A stretch of DNA of 64,000 nt from Boseongicola sp. SB0665_bin_10 (GCA_009838075.1 VXSG01000093.1:1-64000); one strand, 5' to 3'; numbered from the stretch's first letter, positions 17,834 through 27,091 are shown. Notes: generated by a model from the letters alone, not told the origin. Numbers and translations: made by a program.

Positions 17834-18197
17834 TACGCAGGCCCTGCTCTGGTGGCTGATGGATTCCGAGAGGCTCGGAGCGAAGGCGCGGCGCATATTC
17901 GTCTCTGGCGAACCGGTCGTCAGCCCGGTCGTATTGTGGGAAATTGCAATCAAGGCCAGCCTTGGGAAGCTCTCGGCGGATGTCTCCGAGGTAAGCAGGG
18001 TCATCGCCGAACAGGGTCTTGAACGACTTGGCATCTCGGACCGGCACATGATCAGCCTGCAAGCCCTGCCCTTTCATCATCGCGATCCGTTTGGCAGAAT
18101 GCTGATCGCGCAAAGCGAGGCCGAAGCCATGCCCCTTCTGACTTCAGACACAAAGATCGCACGCTACGGCATAGCGATTCTCGACAGCACAAAATGA
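17817..18197 (+). CDS. vapC: Type II toxin, PIN-domain ribonuclease (VapC)
   Basis: The PIN-domain protein of about 126 residues carries the acidic active-site residues expected for Mg-dependent RNA cleavage: Asp6 (VDTQALLWW), Glu42 (VVLWEIAIK), Asp90 (HHRDPFGRML) and Asp111 (LLTSDTK). The frame opens earlier, but I place the start at GTG 17817, which has GAGG upstream and yields the usual VapC N-terminus. The start lies inside the end of vapB, so the two are co-translated. It is intact and likely functional. Confidence 0.88.
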   Translation: MRILVDTQALLWWLMDSERLGAKARRIFVSGEPVVSPVVLWEIAIKASLGKLSADVSEVSRVIAEQGLERLGISDRHMISLQALPFHHRDPFGRMLIAQSEAEAMPLLTSDTKIARYGIAILDSTK

Positions 18198-18364
18198 GGC
18201 ATCGTGGAGAATTGCTGCGAGGACTCGCGCGTCAAGGGGAGTGATCGGGCGTTGTCATGACGGCAATTTCGTTCTCAATCACTGCCGGTTCCAGTTGAGA
18301 AAGCGGTGTCCTGAGCGAAACGGACTCGGACCGAAACGTCGCAGACGCCCGTTATGGTAACGCG

Positions 18365-20029
18365 CTACCGCGCGTTCATCATCTGACGCGCCAGCAACGC
18401 AACGGCCGTCAGGCTTACGAGGATGACAAGAATTGCAGACGGTGCAGCCTGCACGATTTTCTCCAGCGAAGCCTGCTCGTACGCCCGCGTCGCGAGCGTG
18501 TCGAAATTGAACGGCCGTAGCAGAAGCGTCGCCGGGAGCTCTTTGGCGGCGTCCACGAACACCAGCAGGAGCGCCGTAGCCACCGACCCCCGTATCAGCG
18601 GCAGATAGACCCTGAGAAGCGTGCCGCCGGCAGACTGGCCGAGTGTCCTGGCCGCCATGGGCAGGCTTGGCGCGACGCGAGCGACGGCCGCATCAGCCGC
18701 ACCTTGCCCTATTGCGAAGAACCTGACCGAATATGCGTAGACCAGTGCAACGACACCTCCCGTCAGCAGCAATCCCGGATCCCAGCCGGTCATGCCGAGA
18801 ATGCCGTCTGCAAGCGCATTGTCAAATGCCGCCAACGGAATCAGCAAGCCCAATGCCAACACGGCTCCCGGCGCCGCGTATCCGATCGTGGTGATCGGCA
18901 AGAGCATCCCTGGTCCCTGCCTTCCGGACAATCGCGTCCCGTACACGAGAAACAGGGACGCCGTGACAGTCACAACGGCCGCAGCACCGCCCACGATGAA
19001 GGTGTTCGCCAGCGCCGCGCCCAGACCCGGCGCCAGCCATCCCTCGGAACTCGACAACGCATGGTTGCCCAAGACCGCGACGGGAAACGCAAAGCCGGCC
19101 AGGAACGGCAACGCACATGCAATTGAAGCCATCCAGCTCGCCAGGCCGGTCAGCACCACCCGTTCGATGCGGTGATCCGTCCGAGACATCCGGTGGAACT
19201 GCATGCGCCGACGGCTGGCCCTCTCGAGCACCACGAGAAAGAGGATCATCCCGAGAATCGCGCATGCAATCTGCGCCGCGCCGCCCGCGTTCCCGGCTTC
19301 CAGCCAGACGGTGAAGATCCCTGTCGTCAGGGTCTGCACGCCAAAGTAGTCAACCGCACCGAAGTCGTTCACCGTCTCCATCATCACGATCGCCGTGCCG
19401 GCCATGATCGCTGGCCGGGCAAGCGGCAACCCGATCCTCAGGAAGCGTCGCCGGAATCCCGCCCCAAGCGCGCGGGCAACCTCGTGGGCGCGACCGGACT
19501 GCTCCCGAAACCCGGCACGCGCAAGCAGGTAGACGTACGGATAGAGCGATGCCGTCAGCACGAAGATCGCGCCATAGCGCGACCGGATTTCAGGGAAACG
19601 GTAGTCGCTGGCGCTCTGCCAGCCAAAAGCCTCGCGCAGACCGGTTTGCACGGGTCCCGCATATTCAAGAAAATCGACCAGCGCATAGGCTCCCAAGTAT
19701 CCGGGCACCGCAAGCGGAAAGAGGAGGAGCCACTCAAGCCACCTCGATCCAGGAAAACGGCAGCACACGATCAGCCAGGCCGTGCATGTCCCGACAAGGG
19801 CGGATAGCAGGCCAACCGCGGCCATGATGGTCAAGGTGTTCGACAGGTAGCGCGGCAGGGTCGTCGACACCAAATGGCCCCAGACCGGCTCCGAAGGATG
19901 GGCCGCAATCCAGATGACGGAAATGATCGGCATGAGCACAAGCGCCGCAATCACCAAAGCCCCGAGACTCCAGGCATCCGGCACTGGAAGGTGCAGGCGA
20001 CGCAGTAGTTGAGTGTTTCGCTCGGCCAT
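18365..20029 (-). CDS. Iron(III)-type ABC importer permease (FbpB/ThiP-like), orphan
   Basis: This 554-residue protein is a duplicated permease with about twelve helices and two ATPase-contact loops, near GRAHEVARALGAGFRRRFLRI and AAVARVAPSLPMAARTLGQS. This architecture is usual for FbpB, AfuB and ThiP permeases of iron and thiamine importers. No binding protein or ATPase gene is next to it, since vapC lies on one side and gapR on the other. It may work with components encoded elsewhere. Iron as substrate is inferred from the subfamily pattern, with thiamine and other small solutes as alternatives. Confidence 0.85.
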   Translation of the reverse strand: MAERNTQLLRRLHLPVPDAWSLGALVIAALVLMPIISVIWIAAHPSEPVWGHLVSTTLPRYLSNTLTIMAAVGLLSALVGTCTAWLIVCCRFPGSRWLEWLLLFPLAVPGYLGAYALVDFLEYAGPVQTGLREAFGWQSASDYRFPEIRSRYGAIFVLTASLYPYVYLLARAGFREQSGRAHEVARALGAGFRRRFLRIGLPLARPAIMAGTAIVMMETVNDFGAVDYFGVQTLTTGIFTVWLEAGNAGGAAQIACAILGMILFLVVLERASRRRMQFHRMSRTDHRIERVVLTGLASWMASIACALPFLAGFAFPVAVLGNHALSSSEGWLAPGLGAALANTFIVGGAAAVVTVTASLFLVYGTRLSGRQGPGMLLPITTIGYAAPGAVLALGLLIPLAAFDNALADGILGMTGWDPGLLLTGGVVALVYAYSVRFFAIGQGAADAAVARVAPSLPMAARTLGQSAGGTLLRVYLPLIRGSVATALLLVFVDAAKELPATLLLRPFNFDTLATRAYEQASLEKIVQAAPSAILVILVSLTAVALLARQMMNAR

Positions 20030-20190
20030 TGCGAATCGCCTAACTTGAAACGGGCCTGCCTGTCCAGTTGCCTTTGGCGTCGCTCGGACCGGGCGCCACG
20101 CAAGGGCTCATGCCGACGCGGCAATCAGCAAGGTGGCGCATTCACGGAGACATCTGTCAGGTCAGGCAGGCCCGACCGGCACGCCCCGCA

Positions 20191-20436
20191 TCACATGCCA
20201 AGCGCTTCCTTGTACATCTGAAGGATCGCCTCTTCCTCGGCAACCTCGTTCAGGTCTCTCTTTCTCAAGGCAATCAGCTTGCGCATGACCTTCGTGTCGT
20301 AGCCCCGTGATCCGGCCTCGGCCAGCACCTCCTTCTGCTGGCCGGTGATGACGGTCCTCTCCTCCTCGAGCGTCTCGAAGCGCTCGATGAACTGGCGCAG
20401 CTCGTCCGCCGCAACGCGATAGGTCTGCTCGGTCAT
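20191..20436 (-). CDS. gapR: GapR-family DNA-binding protein (DUF2312)
   Basis: This 81-residue protein is recognisable by AADELRQFIERFETLEEER and the following GYDTKVMRKLIALRKRDLNE segment. It is a conserved alphaproteobacterial nucleoid protein that in Caulobacter binds overtwisted DNA ahead of moving polymerases and supports topoisomerase action. The open frame starts at 20532, but the ATG at 20436 has a GGAG site before it and matches the family start. The basic, helical composition throughout fits a coiled-coil DNA clamp. Confidence 0.9.
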   Translation of the reverse strand: MTEQTYRVAADELRQFIERFETLEEERTVITGQQKEVLAEAGSRGYDTKVMRKLIALRKRDLNEVAEEEAILQMYKEALGM

Positions 20437-20570
20437 GTTTCTCTCCGCCCGGAAACGCGCCTGGAGGGGTGGCGACCCTCGATATTCCGCACGGATCGTG
20501 CCGACAAGGGTTGATCGGCGCCTGCCCGCCAACTATTCGAGGGCACCAGAGTTCAAGCATGCGGGGAAGC

Positions 20571-20786
20571 ATGGACAACCTCGTCTGGATGGGTGCCTTG
20601 GTGACGCTTGCCGGCGTTGCAGTCCTGGCTTGGTGCATCGTCGCGGTTCAAAGAGCGCGGCGCCAGGCGCTTGACGAAGCTGCCTTGAAGGCCAGGCTCC
20701 AGAAGGCGGTTGCGATGAACACGGGCGCACTCGCGCTGTCTGCTGTCGGACTGATGATCGTCGTCGTCGGAATCCTGCTTGGATAG
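20571..20786 (+). CDS. Small two-helix membrane protein, unknown function
   Basis: This 71-residue protein has two hydrophobic segments, about residues 4-23 (WMGALVTLAGVAVLAWCIVA) and 50-70, joined by a positively charged, helix-prone loop (RARRQALDEAALKARLQKA). The start ATG has a GGGGAAG site. The N-terminal helix and the charged loop predict a hairpin with the loop in the cytoplasm. It diverges from gapR. I do not recognise the family. Confidence 0.7.
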   Translation: MDNLVWMGALVTLAGVAVLAWCIVAVQRARRQALDEAALKARLQKAVAMNTGALALSAVGLMIVVVGILLG

Positions 20787-20798
20787 GGACGGCAATGC

Positions 20799-23495
20799 TC
20801 AGCCGTCCTGCCCCCGGGTCGCGCTCCCCGTGTCCGGCAAGGTGACCCGAAACGCTGCGCCGCCCAGACCGGCAACGTAGTCAACATCGCCACCAAGGCG
20901 CTTCATGACCTCGCGACAGATCGCCAGGCCGAGCCCTGCGCCGCCGCCCGCCCGATGGTCGTCGGTGCGCGAGAACTTCTCGAACATCTCCGCCCGGGAT
21001 TCCTCCGGGATGCCGGAACCGTTGTCGATGAAATCGACGACGTGACACCCGTCAACCTCGTGAACATGGACCCTCAGGTGCGGTTCGGGAGCGTCGCAAT
21101 GTTCCCTGGCATTCGAGATCAGGTTGATGAACACCTGGGCCAGCCGGCCGCAGTCGGTGCAAATCGGTACCTTCTCGTCAAGTCCGTTCCGGTCGATCGC
21201 CATCGACACTTCGGCGCCAAGCCGCCAGGTTGCCGCAAACGCCCGGTCCAGCACCGCGTCAAGAGTGTCGTCCTGCCGGTTCAGGATGACCTGTCCGCTC
21301 TCGAGCACGCTCAGGTCCAGCAGATCGTCGAGAAGCCGCGTCATGCGCGCCGCCTCCCCGTTTATGATCTGGCTGAAATTCTGGCGATCCTCGGCCGACA
21401 TGGACTCGCCATCCATCAGTATCTCGCTGAACGAACGGATCGAGGTCATCGGGGTGCGCAACTCGTGACTGACCTGGCTGAGAAAGTTGTCTTTCTGGAA
21501 CGAGAGCGCCACGAGCTTCTCGTTCGCCTCACGCAACTGGCCCGCGGTGTTTTCAAGCTCCCTCGACTTTGCCTCAAGCTGGCTGGAATACTCGAGAATC
21601 TGCTGGGTCTCGTCGGCGACCCTCATCATGTCCTCGACCGACACCGACGCGCCCCCCGTGATCTGCGCGATCATCGCGTGCGCGGTCGCCGCTCCGACGG
21701 AACCCGAAAGTTCGCGCTCGAGCCGTTCAACAAATGCCGGCGTCACGTCCGGAAGAGACCCGCTCTTGTCCTGTCTTCGGGCCTCCGCCCCGAAGAGCGC
21801 CTGGGCATCTGCGGCGCCGAGAAGCCGTTGCGACATCATGAGCAGATCCTCGGCTTCGACCACACCACCGCTCCAGCCCCGGGTTCCCTCCGAATACCGG
21901 AATATGTTGACGAAGCGGGCGCCCTGGAGACGCTCGAGCGGAGTCTGGCCACTCAGAAGGGAAAACGCCAGGAACGACCCGGCGTTCAGGACCATGGACC
22001 AGAACACGGAGTGCACCAGCGGATCCATCCCCTCGATTCCGAAGAGCGCATGAGGACGAAGCAGCGCGACGCCGAACGGTCCATGCGCGAAGATGTCGGG
22101 GGTCAGGATGCCGGCCTCGCCGAAACTCGGCAGGAACGACGTCCAGACCCAGACCGCAAAGCCGACCGAAAGCCCGACAGCCGCGCCGGTCCGGGTCGCC
22201 CCGCGCCAGAATATGGCGCCAAGAAGGGCGGGGAGCACCTGCGCAACGCCCGTGAACGACACCAGGCCGATTGCGGCCAGCGCCGCGCCTCCCCCCGAAA
22301 GCACGAAGTAGAGATACCCGAACAGAAGGATGCCCGCGATCGACAGGCGACGTGACAGGATCACGACATGGCGCACGTCGCCCGACAGCGCCGCCCTGCC
22401 CTCCCTCAGGTTGAGCCAGATCGGCATCACGACGTGGTTCGAGACCATGGTGGAAACCGCGATTGCCGCCACGATCACCATCGATGTCGCCGAGCTGAAG
22501 CCGCCAAGAAAGGCCAGCATCGCGAGCGCGTTCCGATCGAATGCAAGGGGTACGGTCTGCACGAACAGGTCTGGATTCGACCCCTCGGAACTCACCGACA
22601 GACCGACGACGGCGATCGGGACGACGAAGAGGCTGATCAACAGGAGATAGAGCGGGAACGCCCAGCTTGCCGTTGCGAGATGACGCTCGTCGGAGTTCTC
22701 GACGACCATCACCTGGAACATGCGCGGCAGGCAGATGAACGCTGCCGCCGAAAGGAATATCAGCGTAGCCCAGCGATCCGCCCCGGTGTCCCAGCTGGAT
22801 ATCGGCGACGCATCTATTGCCTGAAGCGTGGGACCAATGCCGCCGCTGACGACAAAGACGACAAACATGCCCACGGCCATGAGGGCGGCGAGCTTGACCA
22901 CCGCCTCGACGGCAATGGCCGTGACCACCCCGTGATGCCGCTCGTTCGCGTTAAGGTTGCGCGTTCCGAAGATGATCGTGAAAAGGGCCAGCCCTGCGGC
23001 GATCAGGAGCGCCGTGCTCCGCAAGGATTGCGGATCTGACGCCGGGCCGGACTGGGCAAACGCGTCCAGGCTCAGCGTCACTGACTGAAGCTGCAGGGCG
23101 ACGTACGGGGTCGTGCCAATCACGGCAAGGCAGGTCACGAGCACGCCAAGCGTGTTCGACTTGCCGTAACGTGACGAGATCAGGTCGGCGATCGACGTGA
23201 TCCTCTGCGAGCGCCCGATCCGCACAAGCCGACGCAGGATCACCCACCATCCGACCATGACGAGCGTTGGGCCGAGATAGATCGCCACGAACTCCAGGCC
23301 GGAGCGCGCCGCGTATCCGACAGCGCCGTAGAACGTCCAGGCCGTGCAATAGACTGACAGTGACAAGGTGTAGACGACGGGCGAACGCAGCCATCCGGCC
23401 CTTCCGCGCTCGGCCTGCTTGTCGGCCCAGAACGCTACCCCGAAGAGCAACAGGACATAGACGACGCAAATTACGACCAGGATGTCGAAGCTCAC
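20799..23495 (-). CDS. Sodium:solute-symporter-type sensor histidine kinase (CrbS/CbrA/MxtR-like)
   Basis: This 898-residue protein begins with a sodium:solute symporter domain of about 13 helices (residues 1-510) and continues with a STAC-like linker (about 555-650). It then has a DHp domain with phospho-accepting His677 in QVSHELRTPM and a HATPase domain with the N box in INLISNAREH and a GGGAGLGLAI loop. CrbS and MxtR of this build sense acetate-like nutrients and control acs. It overlaps the small membrane gene upstream by four bases. Its place opposite an acetyl-CoA synthetase operon supports a role in sensing acetate or a related short acid. Confidence 0.88.
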   Translation of the reverse strand: MSFDILVVICVVYVLLLFGVAFWADKQAERGRAGWLRSPVVYTLSLSVYCTAWTFYGAVGYAARSGLEFVAIYLGPTLVMVGWWVILRRLVRIGRSQRITSIADLISSRYGKSNTLGVLVTCLAVIGTTPYVALQLQSVTLSLDAFAQSGPASDPQSLRSTALLIAAGLALFTIIFGTRNLNANERHHGVVTAIAVEAVVKLAALMAVGMFVVFVVSGGIGPTLQAIDASPISSWDTGADRWATLIFLSAAAFICLPRMFQVMVVENSDERHLATASWAFPLYLLLISLFVVPIAVVGLSVSSEGSNPDLFVQTVPLAFDRNALAMLAFLGGFSSATSMVIVAAIAVSTMVSNHVVMPIWLNLREGRAALSGDVRHVVILSRRLSIAGILLFGYLYFVLSGGGAALAAIGLVSFTGVAQVLPALLGAIFWRGATRTGAAVGLSVGFAVWVWTSFLPSFGEAGILTPDIFAHGPFGVALLRPHALFGIEGMDPLVHSVFWSMVLNAGSFLAFSLLSGQTPLERLQGARFVNIFRYSEGTRGWSGGVVEAEDLLMMSQRLLGAADAQALFGAEARRQDKSGSLPDVTPAFVERLERELSGSVGAATAHAMIAQITGGASVSVEDMMRVADETQQILEYSSQLEAKSRELENTAGQLREANEKLVALSFQKDNFLSQVSHELRTPMTSIRSFSEILMDGESMSAEDRQNFSQIINGEAARMTRLLDDLLDLSVLESGQVILNRQDDTLDAVLDRAFAATWRLGAEVSMAIDRNGLDEKVPICTDCGRLAQVFINLISNAREHCDAPEPHLRVHVHEVDGCHVVDFIDNGSGIPEESRAEMFEKFSRTDDHRAGGGAGLGLAICREVMKRLGGDVDYVAGLGGAAFRVTLPDTGSATRGQDG

Positions 23496-23767
23496 GTCTT
23501 GCGCTCCTCCTGCCGACCCTCGCGGGAGCGTTCGGCAATGCGCGCGATTCTTGCCAAAGATCGCGACAGTATCCCGGACAGGCCGATCAGCGCCATCCAG
23601 ACCGTGAACACGTACACGAGTGCCGAGGATGTCGCGCGACCCATGGCCCAGAGAATCGGGACCAGCATCAGGACGATCGCAAGCACCGGCAGGAGATTCG
23701 CGGCGTCAAGCACGCGTCGCTGGCGCGTCGATGCACTTGACGGTGGATTCGGGTCCGGGTCGGCCAT
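23492..23767 (-). CDS. Small membrane protein in the sensor-kinase operon
   Basis: This 91-residue protein has a proline- and serine-rich N-terminal tail and two hydrophobic helices (about residues 24-43 and 47-66), followed by a very basic C-terminal end (ARIARIAERSREGRQEERKT). It overlaps the kinase by four bases and the receiver by one, so translation of all three is coupled. A small protein before an SSS-type kinase recalls CbrX upstream of cbrA in Pseudomonas; whether it is a true counterpart cannot be judged from this sequence. It may act as an accessory subunit of the symporter-like domain. Confidence 0.72.
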   Translation of the reverse strand: MADPDPNPPSSASTRQRRVLDAANLLPVLAIVLMLVPILWAMGRATSSALVYVFTVWMALIGLSGILSRSLARIARIAERSREGRQEERKT

Positions 23768-24135
23768 CAGCGCACCAGTTCGCGCACGCTCGCCAGCATC
23801 TCGGCGTTCGAGAAGGGCTTGGTCATGAACTTGTTCACGCCAAGCCTTTCGGCCAGCTCCTTGTCCTTCTTCTGCCCGCGCGCCGTGAGCATCATGACCG
23901 GAATGTCCCGGGTCGCCGCGTCGGCACGCATGTCGCTCAGAATGTCGTAGCCCGTCCGGTTCGGCAGCATGACGTCAAGAATCACGAGGTCGGGATTCCG
24001 GTTTCGAACCGCCTCCAGCGCATTCCCGCCGTCCGAACTTGTGTCCACGCGCCAGCCTTCGCGCGACAGGATGAACCTGATCGCCTCGATGATGTTCGGC
24101 TCGTCCTCGATCAGCAGGACCCGCGTTTCCTTCAC
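23767..24135 (-). CDS. Stand-alone receiver (CheY-like) response regulator
   Basis: This 122-residue protein is a single receiver domain with the acidic pocket (LIEDE), phosphorylation site Asp54 (LVILDVMLP), and conserved Thr and Lys in MMLTARG and FMTKPFS. There is no output domain, unlike CrbR, CbrB or ErdR, so it cannot bind DNA itself. It is likely phosphorylated by the kinase at 20799-23495 and passes the signal by protein contact. The XRE regulator encoded just upstream is a possible target. Confidence 0.9.
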   Translation of the reverse strand: MKETRVLLIEDEPNIIEAIRFILSREGWRVDTSSDGGNALEAVRNRNPDLVILDVMLPNRTGYDILSDMRADAATRDIPVMMLTARGQKKDKELAERLGVNKFMTKPFSNAEMLASVRELVR

Positions 24136-24198
24136 CGTCGATCCCCTCCCCGGATGATGGCGCTGGTCGCAAGAATATGACCACGCGGGCCGGAAGTG

Positions 24199-25539
24199 TC
24201 AAAGCCGTTCGTCCGAAAGGGTCGAGAACACGGAAGGCTCACGCCGCGCCGGGCAGGCGGTCTCGGCGCAAACCCGGCAGGTCGTTCCGGCCCGGAGAAC
24301 TCGGTTGGCCTCACGGCCACGCGGCCAAGGCCGGATCAGCATCCACGACATCGTGACCGCAGGACCCGCGAATCCCGACGGGTGAGTGATCTCCGCAACG
24401 GCATGCACGTCGAACAGGTGGTCGTCGCGCCCGCGCATCGCAAGCGTTTCCCGAACCGGAACCATCGGTTGCTGGCCGGCCCTGAAGAGCGGCCAGAGCG
24501 GACAGGCCCCGCCGTAGCGCGGCAGGTCGAAGTCAGGCAAGGGCTTGCGAAAGGTCAGGGTGCCCGAAGCGTCACACCCGACAAGACCGAAGGACCCGTG
24601 AACGGGCAAGGCATCGGAACCCAGCGTTGCCAGGCGACGGAACAAGGCCGGCAGCGGCGCACCGAGCATGTCTGCAAGGGCAAGGGGCTCTTCCGTGCTT
24701 CCGAGCGCGTTCTCAAGCGACGGTTTCGGGATCGCCGCCGCGTCCGCCGCGTATTGCTCAAGGTAGCCATGGGCGAGTTCCCGCGCCGCCAGGGTCCTTA
24801 TCCCGTCCGCACCATCCATGATCGCTGCGAGCGGAGCCGCGGCATCACGCTCAAGCTCGTCGATCGTCCAGCCGCGCGTGATCAACCATTGCTCGACCTC
24901 GTCCTGCGGCAGCGAGCCCGTGCCACGGTCATCGGCCTCGGCTTCCAGGTAGCCCACCAGCGACTCCGTGGCATCGGCAAGACGCTGGCTGTCCTCGTGG
25001 ATGTTGCGGGCGAACCTCCTCTGCCATTCGGGCTCGACCGGATCGCCGCCTGCCAGGATGCCGCTGGCGGACCGGATGGCCGTGACGCTCGTGAGCACGT
25101 TGTGCATCGATGCCGAAAGGAAGGGATCGTGAGTCAGGCGATCGTCGAGACGTTCGACCACCTGCTCAAGCCGGGCGTTCTCGCGGAACTGCGCCCTGAT
25201 CAACCGGGCCCAGCCAGGGAACCGGCTGGCGAGCTCGTCGGCCCCGTCGCGCTCCACCGCCACCTCGTTGTGCTTGTCGGCAGCGGAATCCAGCGATCCC
25301 AGGAGCGCCGACTCCGCCCCTTCGCCGAGTGCCGACGGATCGGCGCCGAGCGCCTCGGCAATTCTCAGCAACAGGGAACCGCCGATTCTGCGGCGGTTGT
25401 GTTCGATGAGATTCAGATAGCTCGCCGAAATCCCGCAGGACCTTGCCAGTTCCGCCTGCTTCATTCCGAGCGACATCCGGCTGTTGCGAATCCGCGTGCC
25501 TGCACGCAGCGAACGGCTCACGGGGGCCTCCCTTTCCAT
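24199..25539 (-). CDS. XRE-family short-chain-acid regulator (ScfR/RamB type) with a kinase-DHp-like segment
   Basis: This 446-residue protein has an N-terminal XRE helix-turn-helix (about residues 12-66; MKQAELARSCGISASYLNL). The ScfR/RamB-type C-terminal end includes a cysteine cluster, CRVCAETACPARREPS. Relatives such as RamB control acetate and propionate genes. Between the two, residues 125-200 look like a histidine-kinase dimerisation domain with His146 in SASMHNVLTSVTAIR. No ATPase domain follows. It is the first gene of the regulator operon and diverges from the importer-acs operon, so it is the likely direct regulator of those genes. Confidence 0.82.
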   Translation of the reverse strand: MEREAPVSRSLRAGTRIRNSRMSLGMKQAELARSCGISASYLNLIEHNRRRIGGSLLLRIAEALGADPSALGEGAESALLGSLDSAADKHNEVAVERDGADELASRFPGWARLIRAQFRENARLEQVVERLDDRLTHDPFLSASMHNVLTSVTAIRSASGILAGGDPVEPEWQRRFARNIHEDSQRLADATESLVGYLEAEADDRGTGSLPQDEVEQWLITRGWTIDELERDAAAPLAAIMDGADGIRTLAARELAHGYLEQYAADAAAIPKPSLENALGSTEEPLALADMLGAPLPALFRRLATLGSDALPVHGSFGLVGCDASGTLTFRKPLPDFDLPRYGGACPLWPLFRAGQQPMVPVRETLAMRGRDDHLFDVHAVAEITHPSGFAGPAVTMSWMLIRPWPRGREANRVLRAGTTCRVCAETACPARREPSVFSTLSDERL

Positions 25540-25750
25540 ACGGCCGGCTTTGCAGCCGCGCGAAAACTAATTTACAGCCATCCCACTGTTCCTGTCTATC
25601 AATTTGCAAGATTGCTTTTTCGTTCCATGGGATTGTTGCGACATTTTCAGATTGCCATCGATAATGACGACACTTTGTAAACGTCGATCGATCAATGTGC
25701 AGCTTCGCACCGGAGGGCGATCGGCATTCCATCCACACGGGAGGACACCC
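25540..25750. promoter_or_regulatory. Divergent control region with two RamB-like motifs
   Basis: This 211-base gap separates the regulator operon from the importer-acs operon. It holds actttgtaaa at 25672-25681 and aatttgcaag at 25601-25610. Both resemble the ACTTTGCAAA core bound by RamB, the regulator of acetate genes in Corynebacterium, and the local XRE protein belongs to the same family. Much of the region is AT-rich relative to the coding sequence. Promoter boxes are not assigned. Confidence 0.45.
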
Positions 25751-27091
25751 ATGTCAAGAATCGAACTATCCCGCCGCAGCATGCTGAAGGCCGGTGCCGC
25801 CGGGCTGGCAACGCCGACTGTCTTTGCAGGTGCGGCATGGTCTTTCACGAACGACCCGCAGGGCGGTGCGGTCACCCTCGGCTTCAACGTGCCGCAGACC
25901 GGGCCCTACGCGGACGAGGGCGCGGACGAACTGCGCGCCTACGAACTGGCCGTCGAACACCTGAACGGCGGCGGCGACGGCGGCATGATCAACACCTTCT
26001 CGTCAAAGACGCTCGACGGCGCGGGCATCCTTGGCCAGAAGGTCGAGTTTGTCACCGGCGACACGCAGACAAAGGGTGACGCAGCCCGCGCGTCGGCGAA
26101 GTCGATGATCGAGAAGGACGGCGCCATCATGATCACCGGCGGTTCGTCCTCGAGCACCGCCATCGCCGTGCAGGGCCTCTGCCAGGAGGCGGGCGTCATC
26201 TTCATGGCCGGCCTCACCCACTCGAACGACACGACCGGGAAGGACCGGAAGGCGAACGGCTTCCGTCACTTCTTCAACGGCTACATGTCCGGCGCAGCGC
26301 TGGCACCGGTGCTTGCCAATCGCTACGGCACCGACCGCAAGGCCTATCACCTGACGGCGGACTACACCTGGGGCTGGACGCAGCAGGAGTCGATTGCCAA
26401 CTCGACGGAAGCGCTTGGCTGGGAAACCATCAACAACGTGCTGACCCCGCTGGCGTCGACGGACTTCTCCGCCTACATCGCGCCGGTGCTGAACTCCGGC
26501 GCCGACGTGCTGGTCCTGAACCACTACGGCGGCAACATGGTGAACTCGCTCACCAACGCCGTCCAGTTCGGGCTGCGCGACAGGGAAGCGAACGGGAAGA
26601 ACTTCGAGATCGTCGTGCCCCTCTACTCGCGCCTGATGGCGCGCGGCGCCGGCGAGAACGTCAAGGGCATCTTCGGCTCCACGAACTGGCACTGGTCGTT
26701 GCCTGACGACGGGTCGAAGGCCTTCGTGCGGTCGTTCGGGACCAAGTACGGCTTCCCGCCGAGCCAGGCCGCCCACACCTGCTACGTGCAGACGCTGCTC
26801 TACGCGGACGCCGTGAACAGGGCCGGCAGCTTCAACCCCTGCGCCGTCGTCGAAGCCCTCGAAGGGTTCCAGTTCGACGGTCTTGGCAACGGTCCGACGC
26901 TCTACCGCGCCGACGACCACCAGTGCTTCAAGGACGTGCTGGTCGTGCAGGGCAAGGAGAACCCGACGTCCGAGTTCGACATTCTCGAGGTCGTGGAAGT
27001 CACGCCGCGCGCGCAGGTCGAGTATCCCTCGGACCATCCGATGTTCGGCGGTCCCGAGGCCAGCCTCGGCAGCTGCAACCCGGGCGCATAA
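25751..27091 (+). CDS. Liv-type ABC importer substrate-binding protein, Tat-exported
   Basis: The protein is about 446 residues and has a twin-arginine signal (SRRSMLKAGAAG), so it is exported folded. The mature part is a type I periplasmic binding fold (family 6) with GFNVPQTGPYADEGADELRA at the start and ITGGSSSSTAIAVQGLCQEAG in the ligand cleft. The ATG at 25751 has GGAGGACACCC upstream and gives the Tat motif at the right place. It is the first gene of a six-gene operon ending in acs, which suggests a short carboxylic acid ligand in place of a branched-chain amino acid; this is inference. Confidence 0.9.
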   Translation: MSRIELSRRSMLKAGAAGLATPTVFAGAAWSFTNDPQGGAVTLGFNVPQTGPYADEGADELRAYELAVEHLNGGGDGGMINTFSSKTLDGAGILGQKVEFVTGDTQTKGDAARASAKSMIEKDGAIMITGGSSSSTAIAVQGLCQEAGVIFMAGLTHSNDTTGKDRKANGFRHFFNGYMSGAALAPVLANRYGTDRKAYHLTADYTWGWTQQESIANSTEALGWETINNVLTPLASTDFSAYIAPVLNSGADVLVLNHYGGNMVNSLTNAVQFGLRDREANGKNFEIVVPLYSRLMARGAGENVKGIFGSTNWHWSLPDDGSKAFVRSFGTKYGFPPSQAAHTCYVQTLLYADAVNRAGSFNPCAVVEALEGFQFDGLGNGPTLYRADDHQCFKDVLVVQGKENPTSEFDILEVVEVTPRAQVEYPSDHPMFGGPEASLGSCNPGA

